Below are positions 8,357-17,256 of a stretch of 64,000 bases of DNA, piece after piece. Each line of letters starts with the position of its first letter. Positions within the stretch are counted from its first letter, which is position 1. The position numbers and the translations under genes are program-made. The notes beneath the pieces were generated by a model that saw only the letters and a program-made list of their open reading frames with translations, was not told the DNA's origin and searched no databases. The stretch is from CALCHA01 sp035548175 (GTDB lineage: Bacteria > Planctomycetota > Phycisphaerae > WQYP01): NCBI GenBank assembly GCA_035548175.1, contig DASZTO010000002.1, positions 1 to 64,000 on the forward strand, read 5' to 3'.

Positions 8357-10045
8357 TTACTCCCCCCAATTGGGGATGGGGTTGCCATCCTTGGTGGCGG
8401 TATCGGGGGTGACGTTGGCGCCGGAGATTTTGAGGACGCAGGCGTATTTTGAGGGGGCTTTTTCGGGGAGCGTGACGTGGAGGCCGTCCTGCTGCTGGTC
8501 GAATTTCAGGGCGCCATCGTTGCCGAGCATGGAGACGGCCGAGATGTGGCCCTTGTCGGCCGGGGTGGCGAGGGAGGTGATAGTGACGTCGCCGCCGCCG
8601 GACCAGTCGCCGAGGACGATGGCGTAGAGGGCGTCGCCTTTGACGGTGAAGCGGACATTGGCGCCGGTGCGGGGCTGGCCGCGGGCGGGGATGACTTCGC
8701 CGAAGGTGAACCAGTTGTGGGTGGCGTAGATGGCTTCGCCGTTGATATCGAGCCAGGCGCCGACGCCGAGGAGGGTTTGCTGCTGATTCTGGGGGATTTC
8801 GCCTTCGGCAGTGGGGGAGATATTGAGGAGGAGGTTGCCGTTTTTGCTGACGGTGTCGGCGAGGGCGTCGATGATTTGCGCGGGGGAGGAGACGCGCATG
8901 TCGGTGGCGTAGCCCCATTGGGAGCCGATGGGCTGATCGACCTGCCAGGCGCCGGTGCGGATACCGGCGGGGGAGCGGGCGCCGATTTTTTCAAAGTCGA
9001 TAATGCTGCCGATGGTCTGGGTGTTGTCATTGCCGGGGGCATAGGCGGCTTTTTTGGTGCTGATGGAGACTTGCTTGCCCCACTCGGCGGCGCGGTTGTA
9101 GTAGTAGGCGGCGATCCAGAGTTTGAGGGGGTCGAGGTAGCGCTGGTCGACGCCGTTGTCGAACCAAAGCATGTCGGGCTGATATTGATCGATCAGCTCG
9201 ACGTTACGGGCGACCCAGTTGGCGAGGAATTTTTCGCAGGCTTCATCGCTGCGGTCGGTGTTGTAGAAGAGTTCCCACTGGGGGTCGTAAAGGTCGGCTT
9301 GCTTGGGTTTGAGGAGGGCCTGGACCTGGGCGCTGGGCTTGACGAATTGGAAGGCTTCGATGCCGTGGTTGGAGACGCCGAACTTGAGGCCTTGCTTGCG
9401 CACGGCGGCGGCGAGATCGCCGATGAGATCGCGGTGGGGGCCCATGTTGACGGCGTTGATGGGGTTGGCCTTGGAGTTCCAGTTGGAGAAGTTGTCGTGG
9501 TGCTGGGCGGTGGGGATGACGTATTTGGCGCCGGATTTTTTGAAGAGTGCGGCCCAGGCGTCGGGGTTCCATTTGGCGGCGGTGAATTTGGGGATGAAGT
9601 CTTTGTAGCCGAATTGATCGAGGGGGCCGAAGGTTTTGGTGTGGAAGGCGAGGGTGGCGCCGCCGGCGTAGAGGTGGGTTTCGTACCATTCGGCAGCGCC
9701 GCCGCCGCCATAAGCGGGGACGCTGTAGAGGCCCCAGTGCATGAAGATGCCGAACTTGGCGTCGGTGAACCATTGTGGGGCGACATAGTGTTGCTTGATG
9801 GAATCCCAGGTGGGCTCAAAAGGACCCGGGGGCATTTTTTCGGTGATCAACTTCATGGCGGCGGCGACGACTTCGGGGCGGGTGATGGGGGCCATGTCGT
9901 AGCCGGGGGAGTTGCCGCCTTCGGCGAGCTGGGCGCGGCGGGCGGCGTCATCGGGGGATGGGGCGGGGGCGGTGGGGGTTTGCGCGAAGGATTGGGTTGC
10001 GGAGAGTGCGACGACTGCGGTGAGGATTGCGACTGGCCAGCGCAT
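8357..10045 (-). CDS. Secreted alpha-L-fucosidase, GH29
   Basis: Hydrolyses terminal alpha-L-fucose from glycans, probably outside the cytoplasm. The 562-residue protein has a Sec signal peptide (MRWPVAILTAVVALSATQSF, then A-Q), the family's WFTDAKFGIFMHWG (92-105), AEWYETHLY, YVIPTAQHHDNF, and the nucleophile region DMLWFDNG with D296. The C-terminal part has the TVSKNGNLLLNISPTAEG segment followed by a beta-sandwich. GGAGA lies before the ATG. Fucosidases are common in planctomycetes that degrade sulfated algal polysaccharides. No sulfatase is adjacent, so that role is inferred only. Confidence 0.94.
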   Translation of the reverse strand: MRWPVAILTAVVALSATQSFAQTPTAPAPSPDDAARRAQLAEGGNSPGYDMAPITRPEVVAAAMKLITEKMPPGPFEPTWDSIKQHYVAPQWFTDAKFGIFMHWGLYSVPAYGGGGAAEWYETHLYAGGATLAFHTKTFGPLDQFGYKDFIPKFTAAKWNPDAWAALFKKSGAKYVIPTAQHHDNFSNWNSKANPINAVNMGPHRDLIGDLAAAVRKQGLKFGVSNHGIEAFQFVKPSAQVQALLKPKQADLYDPQWELFYNTDRSDEACEKFLANWVARNVELIDQYQPDMLWFDNGVDQRYLDPLKLWIAAYYYNRAAEWGKQVSISTKKAAYAPGNDNTQTIGSIIDFEKIGARSPAGIRTGAWQVDQPIGSQWGYATDMRVSSPAQIIDALADTVSKNGNLLLNISPTAEGEIPQNQQQTLLGVGAWLDINGEAIYATHNWFTFGEVIPARGQPRTGANVRFTVKGDALYAIVLGDWSGGGDVTITSLATPADKGHISAVSMLGNDGALKFDQQQDGLHVTLPEKAPSKYACVLKISGANVTPDTATKDGNPIPNWGE

Positions 10046-10069
10046 CTTTGATTCTCCGGTCGACGTGAG

Positions 10070-10137
10070 AGGTTCAAGGAATCACCATCCTGCCCGGCAA
10101 TTTCGCAGAGGGCCATGGCGGGGGTTGACTTGAACCT
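10070..10137. promoter_or_regulatory. Inverted repeat upstream of the fucosidase gene
   Basis: Two 9-base arms, AGGTTCAAG (10070-10078) and CTTGAACCT (10129-10137), face each other across 50 bases in the gap between the fucosidase start and the next gene. Paired arms of this kind can be operator half-sites for a looping repressor; no regulator gene is adjacent. Confidence 0.3.
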
Positions 10138-10169
10138 GTCATTTCTTGACCGGGTGGCGGCGGGGGGGC

Positions 10170-11105
10170 TCAGGGCGCGCCGGTGAGGTGATCGACGACG
10201 TCCCTGGCGACCCAGCTCATTCGATCCATGGCGCCCTGGGTGCGCGCGGCGAGATGCGGGGCGACCAGGACGTTGGGAACGCCGAAGAGGGGATAGTCGG
10301 GGCCGGGCGGCTCGGGATCGTGGACGTCGAGAGCGGCGCCGGCGATGCGGTGGGTTTTGAGGGCGGCGGCGAGGTCCTGGGCATCGACGACTTCACCGCG
10401 CGAGGTGTTGATGAGGATGGCGGTGGGCTTCATGCGGGAGAAGACGACGGCGTCGATGAGGTGATAGTTGAGATTGTCCGGCTGGTGGTCGACGTGGACG
10501 GTGAGGATGTCGGCGTGTTCGTAGAGCTCGGGCTTGGAGACGGATCTGGCGGGATAGTCGATGTGGGAGGAGACGTCGAGGAGATCGTTGTAGATGACGT
10601 TCATTTCCATGGCCCAGGCGATTTTGCCGACGCCGCGGCCGATGCGGCCCATGCCGAGGACGCCCATGGTTTTGCCGGAGAGTTCGAGGCCGCGGATGGT
10701 TTTGCGGTAGGAATGGAACTGCTCGTCGGAGACGGATTCCTTGAGGTTCACGACGGGGCGCGTGAGGGTGAAGAGGAGGTTGAAGACGTATTCGCAGACG
10801 GCGCGGGTGTTGGCGGTGGGGGTGGAGAGGACGGCGATGTTGCGGCGTTTGCAGGCGGGCTGGTCGATGTTGTCGAGTCCGACGCCGGCGCGTCCGACGA
10901 CGCGGAGTTTGGGGGCTGCGGCAAGGAGGGAGTCGTTGACCTGGGTGTAGGTGCGGACGATGAGGCCGTCGGCTTGTGCGAGGGCGGCGCGGAGGGCGGC
11001 GGGTTCTTTCCAGGAGGCTTCGAGGACGTTGGCGTGCTCGCGGAGCCAGGCGAAGGGCGTCCTTTCGAGGCCTTCGGTGACGACGATGGTGGGTTTGGCG
11101 GGCAT
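10170..11105 (-). CDS. D-2-hydroxyacid dehydrogenase (phosphoglycerate dehydrogenase-like)
   Basis: An NAD-dependent dehydrogenase of the SerA/hydroxypyruvate-reductase family, 311 residues. It shows GRAGVGLDNID, the dinucleotide fold LGMGRIGRGVGK, and the three catalytic positions: Arg in LINTSRGEVVD, Glu in HDPEPPGPDYPL and His in VAPHLAART. It lacks the ACT regulatory domain of full-length SerA, so it may act on another 2-hydroxyacid. The ATG at 11105 has AGGAG in front and replaces a longer frame whose extra N-terminus is Arg/Pro-rich non-protein-like sequence. Confidence 0.9.
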   Translation of the reverse strand: MPAKPTIVVTEGLERTPFAWLREHANVLEASWKEPAALRAALAQADGLIVRTYTQVNDSLLAAAPKLRVVGRAGVGLDNIDQPACKRRNIAVLSTPTANTRAVCEYVFNLLFTLTRPVVNLKESVSDEQFHSYRKTIRGLELSGKTMGVLGMGRIGRGVGKIAWAMEMNVIYNDLLDVSSHIDYPARSVSKPELYEHADILTVHVDHQPDNLNYHLIDAVVFSRMKPTAILINTSRGEVVDAQDLAAALKTHRIAGAALDVHDPEPPGPDYPLFGVPNVLVAPHLAARTQGAMDRMSWVARDVVDHLTGAP

Positions 11106-11194
11106 GGTAATTCTCCTGCGGCGAGGGATCGGGGGCGCGCGCGGCGCTCTGGCCGTGATGATACCGCGTGGGACCGAAGCGCGCATGGGCGGCG

Positions 11195-11232
11195 TGAAAA
11201 AAGAGACCCCGGCACGTGTCTGCCGGGGTCTC
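11195..11232 (-). terminator. Intrinsic terminator of the gene at 11285-12349
   Basis: A perfect 12-bp inverted repeat (GAGACCCCGGCA / TGCCGGGGTCTC) with a 6-base loop is followed, on the minus strand, by six T residues. It lies 52 nt downstream of the stop codon at 11285. Confidence 0.9.
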
Positions 11233-11284
11233 ACTCACCTCAGAGTCCCGCCCCCCCCCGCTCTGCTGGAAGCAGGTGAAAGGG

Positions 11285-12349
11285 TTAGCGTTCCGAGGCC
11301 ATGGCGGTGTCGTTGAAGGCCCGCAGCACGTGATAAGCGGTGGTGCGATAGGCCTGGTTGACGTCGCTGGGCCAGGTGCTCTTCTGGTCATCGAGGGTCT
11401 GGATGTGGCGGGCGAGGTTGTCCTTGAGCTGCTGATCGGAGATCTGGTCAGGCAGGTCGATTTTCCAGGAATTGCCTTCGTTGACCATGTTGAGGGTGAG
11501 GGCTTCGCCGGCGGGCGGCGTGGTGGTGGAGCTGGCGAGGTCCTGGCGTTGCTGACCGGCGGTCTTGTTGCCGGTGGCGACGCCGGGGTTCGCGTTGATG
11601 TCATCGCCGCGGACGGTGGTGTTGGAGTTGCTGCCGCTGCTGGCGGGGCCGGTGCGGTTGCCGAGGGTGGCGGAGCTGAGATCGGAGCCACTGGCCATGC
11701 CGTTGCGGTTGGATTGTGTTCCGGAGTTGTCGTAGGTGTTGAGCTGGCGGTCTGCGGGTGCGTGGCCGGGGGTGTTGTCCGTCTTCATGGAGTTGTTCAT
11801 GCCTTCGTTGTTATTGGAGGCGGCGGCGTTGGAGGAGAAGCTGGAGGACTGGTTCGCCGCGTTGCCGGTGGAGACGTCGTGGAGGGCGACGGTGGCGGAA
11901 TTTTTGTCCTGGCCGGAATAGACGAGTGTGTCCTGGAAGGCGCTGGCGCGGGCGTCAAAGTCCTGGCCATATTTGCTGTGGAAATCCTGGCGGAACTGAT
12001 TGACGGCGCGGTTCAGGTCATCGGCTTTGACGCTGGAGGCGTTGCTGAAGCGCTTCTGATCGGACTTGGCGAGGTGACTGGAGAGGTCGGAGAAGCGGTT
12101 GGGGGTGAGGGCATCATTGACGACCTGCGCCAGGGAGGAGCGGACTTCGCGCGAGGTGGAGGCGTCGGCCTGCTGACTGCCGATGGATTGGAGCTCATTG
12201 CCGGACCGGACCGCACTGGTGCCCATTTGGGCGGCGGCGGAGTTGGCGCCGGTGTTCATGTTGTTGGCATTGCCGGTATCGGCTGCGAAGAGGGTGGCGC
12301 CGGAGAGGGCGAAGCTGGCCGCGATGAGATAGGTGGTGAAGCGGTTCAT
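11285..12349 (-). CDS. Secreted Ser/Asn-rich protein of unknown function
   Basis: The 354-residue product has a clean Sec signal peptide (MNRFTTYLIAASFALSGATLFA, cut near ADT). The mature part has an alpha-helical region (about 50-160: VRSSLAQVVNDAL, LNRAVNQFRQDFHSKYG), a long Ser/Asn/Thr/Gly low-complexity linker (about 170-270), and a folded-looking C-terminus (EGNSWKIDLPDQISDQQLKDNL). TTGGAGG precedes the ATG. I recognise no family. It has its own strong terminator and a 211-nt upstream region shared with a divergent histidine kinase gene. A periplasmic or surface role is inferred from the signal peptide only. Confidence 0.75.
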   Translation of the reverse strand: MNRFTTYLIAASFALSGATLFAADTGNANNMNTGANSAAAQMGTSAVRSGNELQSIGSQQADASTSREVRSSLAQVVNDALTPNRFSDLSSHLAKSDQKRFSNASSVKADDLNRAVNQFRQDFHSKYGQDFDARASAFQDTLVYSGQDKNSATVALHDVSTGNAANQSSSFSSNAAASNNNEGMNNSMKTDNTPGHAPADRQLNTYDNSGTQSNRNGMASGSDLSSATLGNRTGPASSGSNSNTTVRGDDINANPGVATGNKTAGQQRQDLASSTTTPPAGEALTLNMVNEGNSWKIDLPDQISDQQLKDNLARHIQTLDDQKSTWPSDVNQAYRTTAYHVLRAFNDTAMASER

Positions 12350-12560
12350 GGAAACCTCCAAGAATTCAAGAGAAAAGTCACTGGATGGCCCTGGCGGCAA
12401 CGTGTCGCGGGCGGTAAGTGGAAATAAAAGCAAAGGTTGTTCCGAGGTGCGTGATTTGGGGAAAATGGGTGGAATGCGGGAGATATTCGCGGCGGCGGCG
12501 CGGGCACAAGCGGGGGCGGTGCGGATAGAATGGCGGTCTGGAATTTTCTGAAGAGAGCCG

Positions 12561-13490
12561 ATGTCTGAACTGTCGCCAGCGCCGCATTCGTCCAACGGGC
12601 CCGCATCGAGCGGAGGCGGCGGCCGGGGGTCGAAAAAAGCGCCGCGGCGGATGCGGCGGGAACACGAGCGCCTGGCGCGGCTGGACCAGTTGGCGGAAAT
12701 GGGGAAGCTGGCGGCGGGACTGGCGCACGAGTTGAAGAATCCGCTCTCGACGCTGAAGCTGAATTTGCAGTTGCTCGAGGAGGATCTGGCGGCATTGCCG
12801 GACACGCCGGAGTTTGCGGGACGGAAGCGGTCGATGGCGCGGATTGCGACGCTGAAGAAGGAGGCGGACCGGCTGCGGCACACGCTGGATGATTTTCTGC
12901 GGTTCGCGGGCCGGATCGAGCTCCGGACGACGCCGGTGCCGCTGAACCGGGTGGTGGAGGAGCTGATCGATTTCATCCATCCCCAGGCCCAGGCGCAGCG
13001 GGTGCGGGTGCTGACGGCGCTGGCGGCGGAGAATCCGATATGCCCGCTGGACGAAAATCTGTTCAAGCAGGCGGTGCTGAATCTGCTGCTCAATGCGATT
13101 CAGGCGATGTCGGTGGATCGGCCGACGGGCGACGGCGAACCGGCGTCGCGCGGCGGCGGCGGGGGGGATGGGGGAGGCGAGCTGCTGGTGCGGACGCTGG
13201 TGTCGAAGGGGAAAGAGGGGGATCAGGCGATTTTGTACATTTCAGACACGGGGGTGGGGATTTCGCGCGAGCATTTGCCGCACATTTTCGATGCGTATTT
13301 CACGACCAAGAAGGGAGGGACGGGTCTGGGGTTGCCGACGACGCGGCGGATCATCGAGGAGCATCACGGGCTGATCTCGGTGGAATCGGAGGCGGGGAAG
13401 GGGACATCGTTCCGCGTGGAGTTGCCGCTGGTGGGGATGACGGCGGCGCGCGTGGCGGGGGGCGGCGGCGATGCGGCTGGAGCGCGGTGA
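12561..13490 (+). CDS. Cytoplasmic sensor histidine kinase (NtrB-like core)
   Basis: The 309-residue protein has a HisKA domain with H-box GLAHELKNPLSTLKLNLQLL and a HATPase domain with N-box (LNLLLNAIQAM), G1 box (ISDTGVGIS), F box (IFDAYFTTK) and G2 box (GGTGLGLPTTRRI). No membrane span, PAS or other sensor domain precedes the kinase core, only an Arg/Gly-rich leader of about 35 residues. A Gly-rich loop interrupts the ATPase domain near residues 185-200. No response regulator is adjacent. The G2 box and FTTK resemble the NtrB/ZraS group that pairs with sigma-54 activators, but the partner is unknown. Confidence 0.9.
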   Translation: MSELSPAPHSSNGPASSGGGGRGSKKAPRRMRREHERLARLDQLAEMGKLAAGLAHELKNPLSTLKLNLQLLEEDLAALPDTPEFAGRKRSMARIATLKKEADRLRHTLDDFLRFAGRIELRTTPVPLNRVVEELIDFIHPQAQAQRVRVLTALAAENPICPLDENLFKQAVLNLLLNAIQAMSVDRPTGDGEPASRGGGGGDGGGELLVRTLVSKGKEGDQAILYISDTGVGISREHLPHIFDAYFTTKKGGTGLGLPTTRRIIEEHHGLISVESEAGKGTSFRVELPLVGMTAARVAGGGGDAAGAR

Positions 13491-13514
13491 GTTCTTTTTG
13501 ATGGAAAGCAGTAC

Positions 13515-14894
13515 ATGGCGTTGAACGGACGGGAGCTGGCCTATCGAACGCTGGTGCGGTGGAGCGTGCTGAGCGATCCGCCCTTTTTGCCGGAGCGCTC
13601 GGACGCCGAGTGGCAGGCGGCGGCGGCGCGGGAGCGGGCGTTTGGCTTCGAGCTGCTGACGGGGGTGATGCGGCGGCGCGGGACGCTGGACGCGGTGGTG
13701 GCCACGCGGTTGCGCCAGCCGCTGGAGTCGGTGGACCTGGCGGTGCGGGCGCTGCTGTGGATCGGGGCGTATCAGTTGTTGCTGCAGGGCGGAACGGCGG
13801 CATATGCGGCGGTGGATTCGACGGTGGAGCTGGCGAAGTCAATGCGCGGGACGGCGCGGGCGGCGGGGCTGGTGAACGCGGTGCTTCGGGGCATTGCGCG
13901 GCTGCATCCGGGGACGGGGGCGTTGCGGGAATATGAGCGGTCGCGGCGGGCGTTTCCGATGGATTTCCAAACGGCGGTGACGCTGTCGGTGGATGTGTTC
14001 CCCAATGCGCACGCGGCGCCGGAGGCCTATCTGGCGGCGACGTTGAGCCATCCGGAAGCCTACGTGCGGCATCTGCGGGGATTGTTCGGGGAGCGCGCGG
14101 CGGCGGGGTTGCTGCTGCGGAACAATCTGCGGCCGGTGATCACGCTGCGCGCGGATCGTGAGGCGGTGGACGTTCCGGCGGCGGCGGGACTGGCGGCGCA
14201 TGGCGAGTTTCCGCGGTTTCTGGTGGCGTTGGAGGGGTGGAACGCGGCGGTGGAGGGGTTGGTGGACAAGGGCGTGCTTTCGCCGCAGGATCCGACGGCG
14301 GCCAAGCCGGTGAGGCGTGCGGCGGAGCTATCGGCGAAAAAGCCGCCGGAGAGGGTGCTGGATTTGTGCGCCGGTCTGGGGACGAAGACGGTGCAATTGG
14401 CGCGGGCGTTTCCACAGGCACGGGTGACGGCGACGGATGTGGATGGCGGGAAACTGTCGCGGCTGGCGGCGCGCGTCCGGCAGATCGGGCAGGGCGGCAT
14501 CGAGACGGCGGCCCCGGCGACGCTGGGGGAAGGCGGGCGCGGGTTTGATCTGGTGCTGGTGGATGTGCCCTGTTCGAACACGGGCGTGATGGGCAAGCGC
14601 GTGCAGTCGCGGTGGCGCTGGCCGACGCTGGATCATGCGGGGCTGCACGGGTTGCAACGGCGGCTGCTGGAGCAGGGGGCGGGGCTGGTGGCGCCCGGCG
14701 GCATGCTGGTGTATGGAACGTGCTCGATCGATCCGGCGGAGAATGAGCGGGTGGTGGAGGCGTTTGCGGAGCAGGCGGGCGGGGCGCGGGGGTTCGTGCG
14801 CCAGGCGGAGGAGACGACGCTGCCGGCGTTGACGAACGATGCGTCGGCGGCGCGGGATGGGGGCTATTACTGTATTCTGACGCGCGCGGGTTGA
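13515..14894 (+). CDS. rsmB: 16S rRNA (cytosine(967)-C(5))-methyltransferase RsmB
   Basis: Methylates C967 of 16S rRNA using S-adenosylmethionine. The 459-residue protein has an N-terminal NusB-like RNA-binding domain (about 5-140, with DLAVRALLWIGAYQLL and GLVNAVLR), then a Rossmann methyltransferase domain: SAM motif VLDLCAGLGTKTVQLA, VDVPCSNTGVMGKR with one catalytic Cys, and YGTCSIDPAENERVV with the second. Length is normal. In many bacteria rsmB follows fmt and def; here it follows the histidine kinase gene by 24 nt and is likely cotranscribed with it. Confidence 0.93.
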   Translation: MALNGRELAYRTLVRWSVLSDPPFLPERSDAEWQAAAARERAFGFELLTGVMRRRGTLDAVVATRLRQPLESVDLAVRALLWIGAYQLLLQGGTAAYAAVDSTVELAKSMRGTARAAGLVNAVLRGIARLHPGTGALREYERSRRAFPMDFQTAVTLSVDVFPNAHAAPEAYLAATLSHPEAYVRHLRGLFGERAAAGLLLRNNLRPVITLRADREAVDVPAAAGLAAHGEFPRFLVALEGWNAAVEGLVDKGVLSPQDPTAAKPVRRAAELSAKKPPERVLDLCAGLGTKTVQLARAFPQARVTATDVDGGKLSRLAARVRQIGQGGIETAAPATLGEGGRGFDLVLVDVPCSNTGVMGKRVQSRWRWPTLDHAGLHGLQRRLLEQGAGLVAPGGMLVYGTCSIDPAENERVVEAFAEQAGGARGFVRQAEETTLPALTNDASAARDGGYYCILTRAG

Positions 14895-14917
14895 GGTGGC
14901 GTCCGCCGGGGCGAACG

Positions 14918-15181
14918 TTAGCCGCGCTTCACTTTGTCCATGACGGCCAGGAGGATGGAGGGCTTGTCGAGGTTGTAATCGGCGCCGTAGCGGACGGGGG
15001 TGACTTTTTCGAGCTTGCCGTGATCGCCGATGTGATAGACCCAGGGGGGCATGAGCATGCAGCGTCTGCGTGCGAGGGTTTCGAGGAATTCCATATCATC
15101 GATGTCGCCGGGTTGTTGACCGGCAGCCATGGCCTGGAGTTGTTCGCGACCCAGTCCGGGCGGATGATCGACGGCACGCAT
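14918..15181 (-). CDS. Small hypothetical protein
   Basis: An 87-residue product with no family I recognise. Features are a Cys/Met-rich centre (LARRRCMLMPPWVYHIGDHG) and a soluble, mixed-charge C-terminus (YGADYNLDKPSILLAVMDKVKRG). The ATG at 15181 has GAGGTG upstream; the longer frame to 15367 would add sequence without protein-like composition. It converges on rsmB with a 23-nt gap. Confidence 0.6.
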   Translation of the reverse strand: MRAVDHPPGLGREQLQAMAAGQQPGDIDDMEFLETLARRRCMLMPPWVYHIGDHGKLEKVTPVRYGADYNLDKPSILLAVMDKVKRG

Positions 15182-15418
15182 GAGGCACCTCGCTAAAACG
15201 GAGCACCGCCCCACGCCAGCTGGGGAGGGCGATCCACCACGCTTTTGCCACATTCCTTGCTCCAGTTCATACGAAGTGGGGGGGAAATGCCAGAACTTTT
15301 TGGCGATTTTTTCGGACGTTTGGGATTTGACGGCCGCGTAGAGCGACCGTGTGGCTCGCCTCTTCAAGGATGGCTATGATTCCGCCATACCTGCCCCTCT
15401 CTTTTTTCGGAGTCCGCC

Positions 15419-15904
15419 ATGGATCTCAAATCGTTTCTGGTGTCCTCGCTGGAGCGCAGCCCGAATCTCCTGAAGATGACGGTTGCGGACATGTCGGACG
15501 CGGAGCTGAACGAGCGGCCGGCGGAGGGGGCCAACACGCCCAACTGGCAGATTGGGCATTTGATCAACGCGGAGGCGTCGCTGCTGGGGATGGTGGGGAT
15601 GCCGGCGGTGGCGTTGCCGGAGGGATTCGCGGAGACCTATGGCCGACCGAAGGCGGGCGCGGCGCCCGGGAAGCCGCTGACGAAGGAGCAGTTGCTGGGC
15701 CTGCTGGAGCAGGTGAACAGCGCCGGAGTGGCCTGGGCGCGGACGCTGAGCGATGAGCAGCTTGCCGGTCCGGCGCCGGAGCGTATCCGGGCGATCGCCT
15801 CGACGGTGGCGGACCTGATCAACCTGGTGGGCTCGCACAATTCGATGCACGTGGGCCAGATTCAGGTGATGCGGCGGAAGCTGGGAAAGCCGGTGCTGTT
15901 CTAA
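15419..15904 (+). CDS. DinB-family protein
   Basis: A 161-residue four-helix-bundle protein of the DinB/DUF664 type, a family that binds a divalent metal and includes thiol-dependent transferases. Metal-ligand histidines can be placed at IGHLINAE (near residue 45) and GSHNSMHVGQIQVMRR (near 140-145). Length is normal. The substrate is unknown; many planctomycete genomes have several such paralogues. It stands alone, with about 240 nt of upstream sequence. Confidence 0.82.
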   Translation: MDLKSFLVSSLERSPNLLKMTVADMSDAELNERPAEGANTPNWQIGHLINAEASLLGMVGMPAVALPEGFAETYGRPKAGAAPGKPLTKEQLLGLLEQVNSAGVAWARTLSDEQLAGPAPERIRAIASTVADLINLVGSHNSMHVGQIQVMRRKLGKPVLF

Positions 15905-15931
15905 GGCCGCGGGGGGGGGCCGCGGCGAGGG

Positions 15932-17128
15932 CTATTGGCCGAGGGCGTAGCGTGAAACGGCGACGTCCATGGCCATGTCTTCCATGCGGTTTTCGTTTTC
16001 GACCGGCGTGGTGGCTTCGAGCTTGGTGAGGAATTCGGCCTGGAGCTGCGTGCGCTGCTGATCGTGAAGCTCGGCGGCAATTTGCTGCTGCGCTTCGGCG
16101 AAGGGGATGGTGCGGCCTTCCTGCTTCTGGCCCACCTTGATGACCACGACCGCGGATTGCGTGGGGTCGGGGCTCTTGAGAAGCTGCGGCTGGCCGAGGG
16201 TGTTTGCGGGAAGGCTGAAGGCGTAATCCTCGATGCGTTTGTCGGCGAGGTCGCCGCGTTTGACGTGGGGGAAGCGGCCGCCGGCGTTGGCGCGTTTGTC
16301 GGCGGAATAATCCTCGGCGAGCTGGGCGAAATCGGCGCCGTTCTTGAGCTGCTTGACCACGTCGTCGGCGGCGGCCATGGCCTGGGATTCGGCGGATTTA
16401 ACCTGCTCGGGCGTGGGGTTGGCGATCAGGGGTCCGCGCGTGCCATCGGAAGTCTGCGCATGGAGCCAGCGGGCGACGGGGATGCTGATGGTGAATAGTT
16501 CGAGTTCGGGTTGCTGCTGCCAGCGCTTGGGATCGCGCTGATAGGCGTCGAGGACCATCTGGCGGGTGACCACGATGCGCGGGGAGATTTCCTTGTCCAT
16601 GTAGACCTGCCAGGTGAGGCGGCGACGCAGGTCGGTCATTTCACGGTCGACGGAGCTGCCCTGGGGGCGGAGGGCCTGGTCGGCCAGGGCGCGCGAGCCG
16701 CCGTAATCGGCGAGCAGGTCGTGGAGCATCTTGCGCATGTAGGTGTCGACGCCGGCCTTTTCTTCGTCGGTGAGGGTGGCCTTGGCTTTGGACATCATGA
16801 GGATTTCGTAGATGTAATTCTGGAGCTGCGCATGGATGAGGGGCTGGGCGTCTTGCTTGAATTCATTGAGGGTGCGGGCGCTCTGGGCCATTTGGCGGAG
16901 CTGTTTGTCAATCGGACGCAGGACGTCCTGGACGAAGATGGGTTCGGCGTTGACGAAGCCGGCGAGGGCGTTGATGGTGAGGGGCTGATCAGCGCGGACG
17001 CGGAGCAGGGGTTCGGCGCCGGAGGGCGCGGGGGCGGAAGTGGGCGGCGCGACGGAGACCTGGGCCACGGCGGAGGCCGCCGAGAGGATGGTTCCCGCTC
17101 CCGCCCACCAGAATGCCGCTCGCCTCAT
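15932..17128 (-). CDS. Periplasmic peptidyl-prolyl isomerase, SurA/PpiC type
   Basis: A 398-residue secreted chaperone with a signal peptide (MRRAAFWWAGAGTILSAASA, then VAQ). It has a SurA-like N-terminal helical domain (VNAEPIFVQDVLRPIDKQL and onward) and a single parvulin domain (about 240-360) containing NGADFAQLAEDYSADK, GGRFPHVKRGDL and AFSLPANTLGQP. The ATG at 17128 has AAGGGAG in front. It is the last gene of a leftward set mfd - glycosidase - isomerase. From memory, mfd is also followed by a PpiC-type isomerase (prsA) in clostridia, so the link may be old or coincidental. Confidence 0.85.
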   Translation of the reverse strand: MRRAAFWWAGAGTILSAASAVAQVSVAPPTSAPAPSGAEPLLRVRADQPLTINALAGFVNAEPIFVQDVLRPIDKQLRQMAQSARTLNEFKQDAQPLIHAQLQNYIYEILMMSKAKATLTDEEKAGVDTYMRKMLHDLLADYGGSRALADQALRPQGSSVDREMTDLRRRLTWQVYMDKEISPRIVVTRQMVLDAYQRDPKRWQQQPELELFTISIPVARWLHAQTSDGTRGPLIANPTPEQVKSAESQAMAAADDVVKQLKNGADFAQLAEDYSADKRANAGGRFPHVKRGDLADKRIEDYAFSLPANTLGQPQLLKSPDPTQSAVVVIKVGQKQEGRTIPFAEAQQQIAAELHDQQRTQLQAEFLTKLEATTPVENENRMEDMAMDVAVSRYALGQ

Positions 17129-17256
17129 GCGCGCTCCCTTGAGGAAATATGCTGGATAAAGCTTCCTATTGAATCGGATTGGCGGGGCGAAAGCAAAGGA
17201 GCGGGAGATTTTTGAGGCGAGGGGGCGTGGGCGCGCACGGGTGGCGGTTTTGGACC

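Noticed and set aside
8477..10051. 524-residue plus-strand frame across the fucosidase gene
   Set aside because: The product is Gly/Val/Asp-rich and repetitive, a mirror of the C-ending codons in the real minus-strand gene.
10146..12427. Two plus-strand frames (377 and 403 residues) across the dehydrogenase and the Ser/Asn-rich protein gene
   Set aside because: Both are Gly/Val-rich shadows; the minus-strand frames have motifs, ribosome-binding sites and a terminator.
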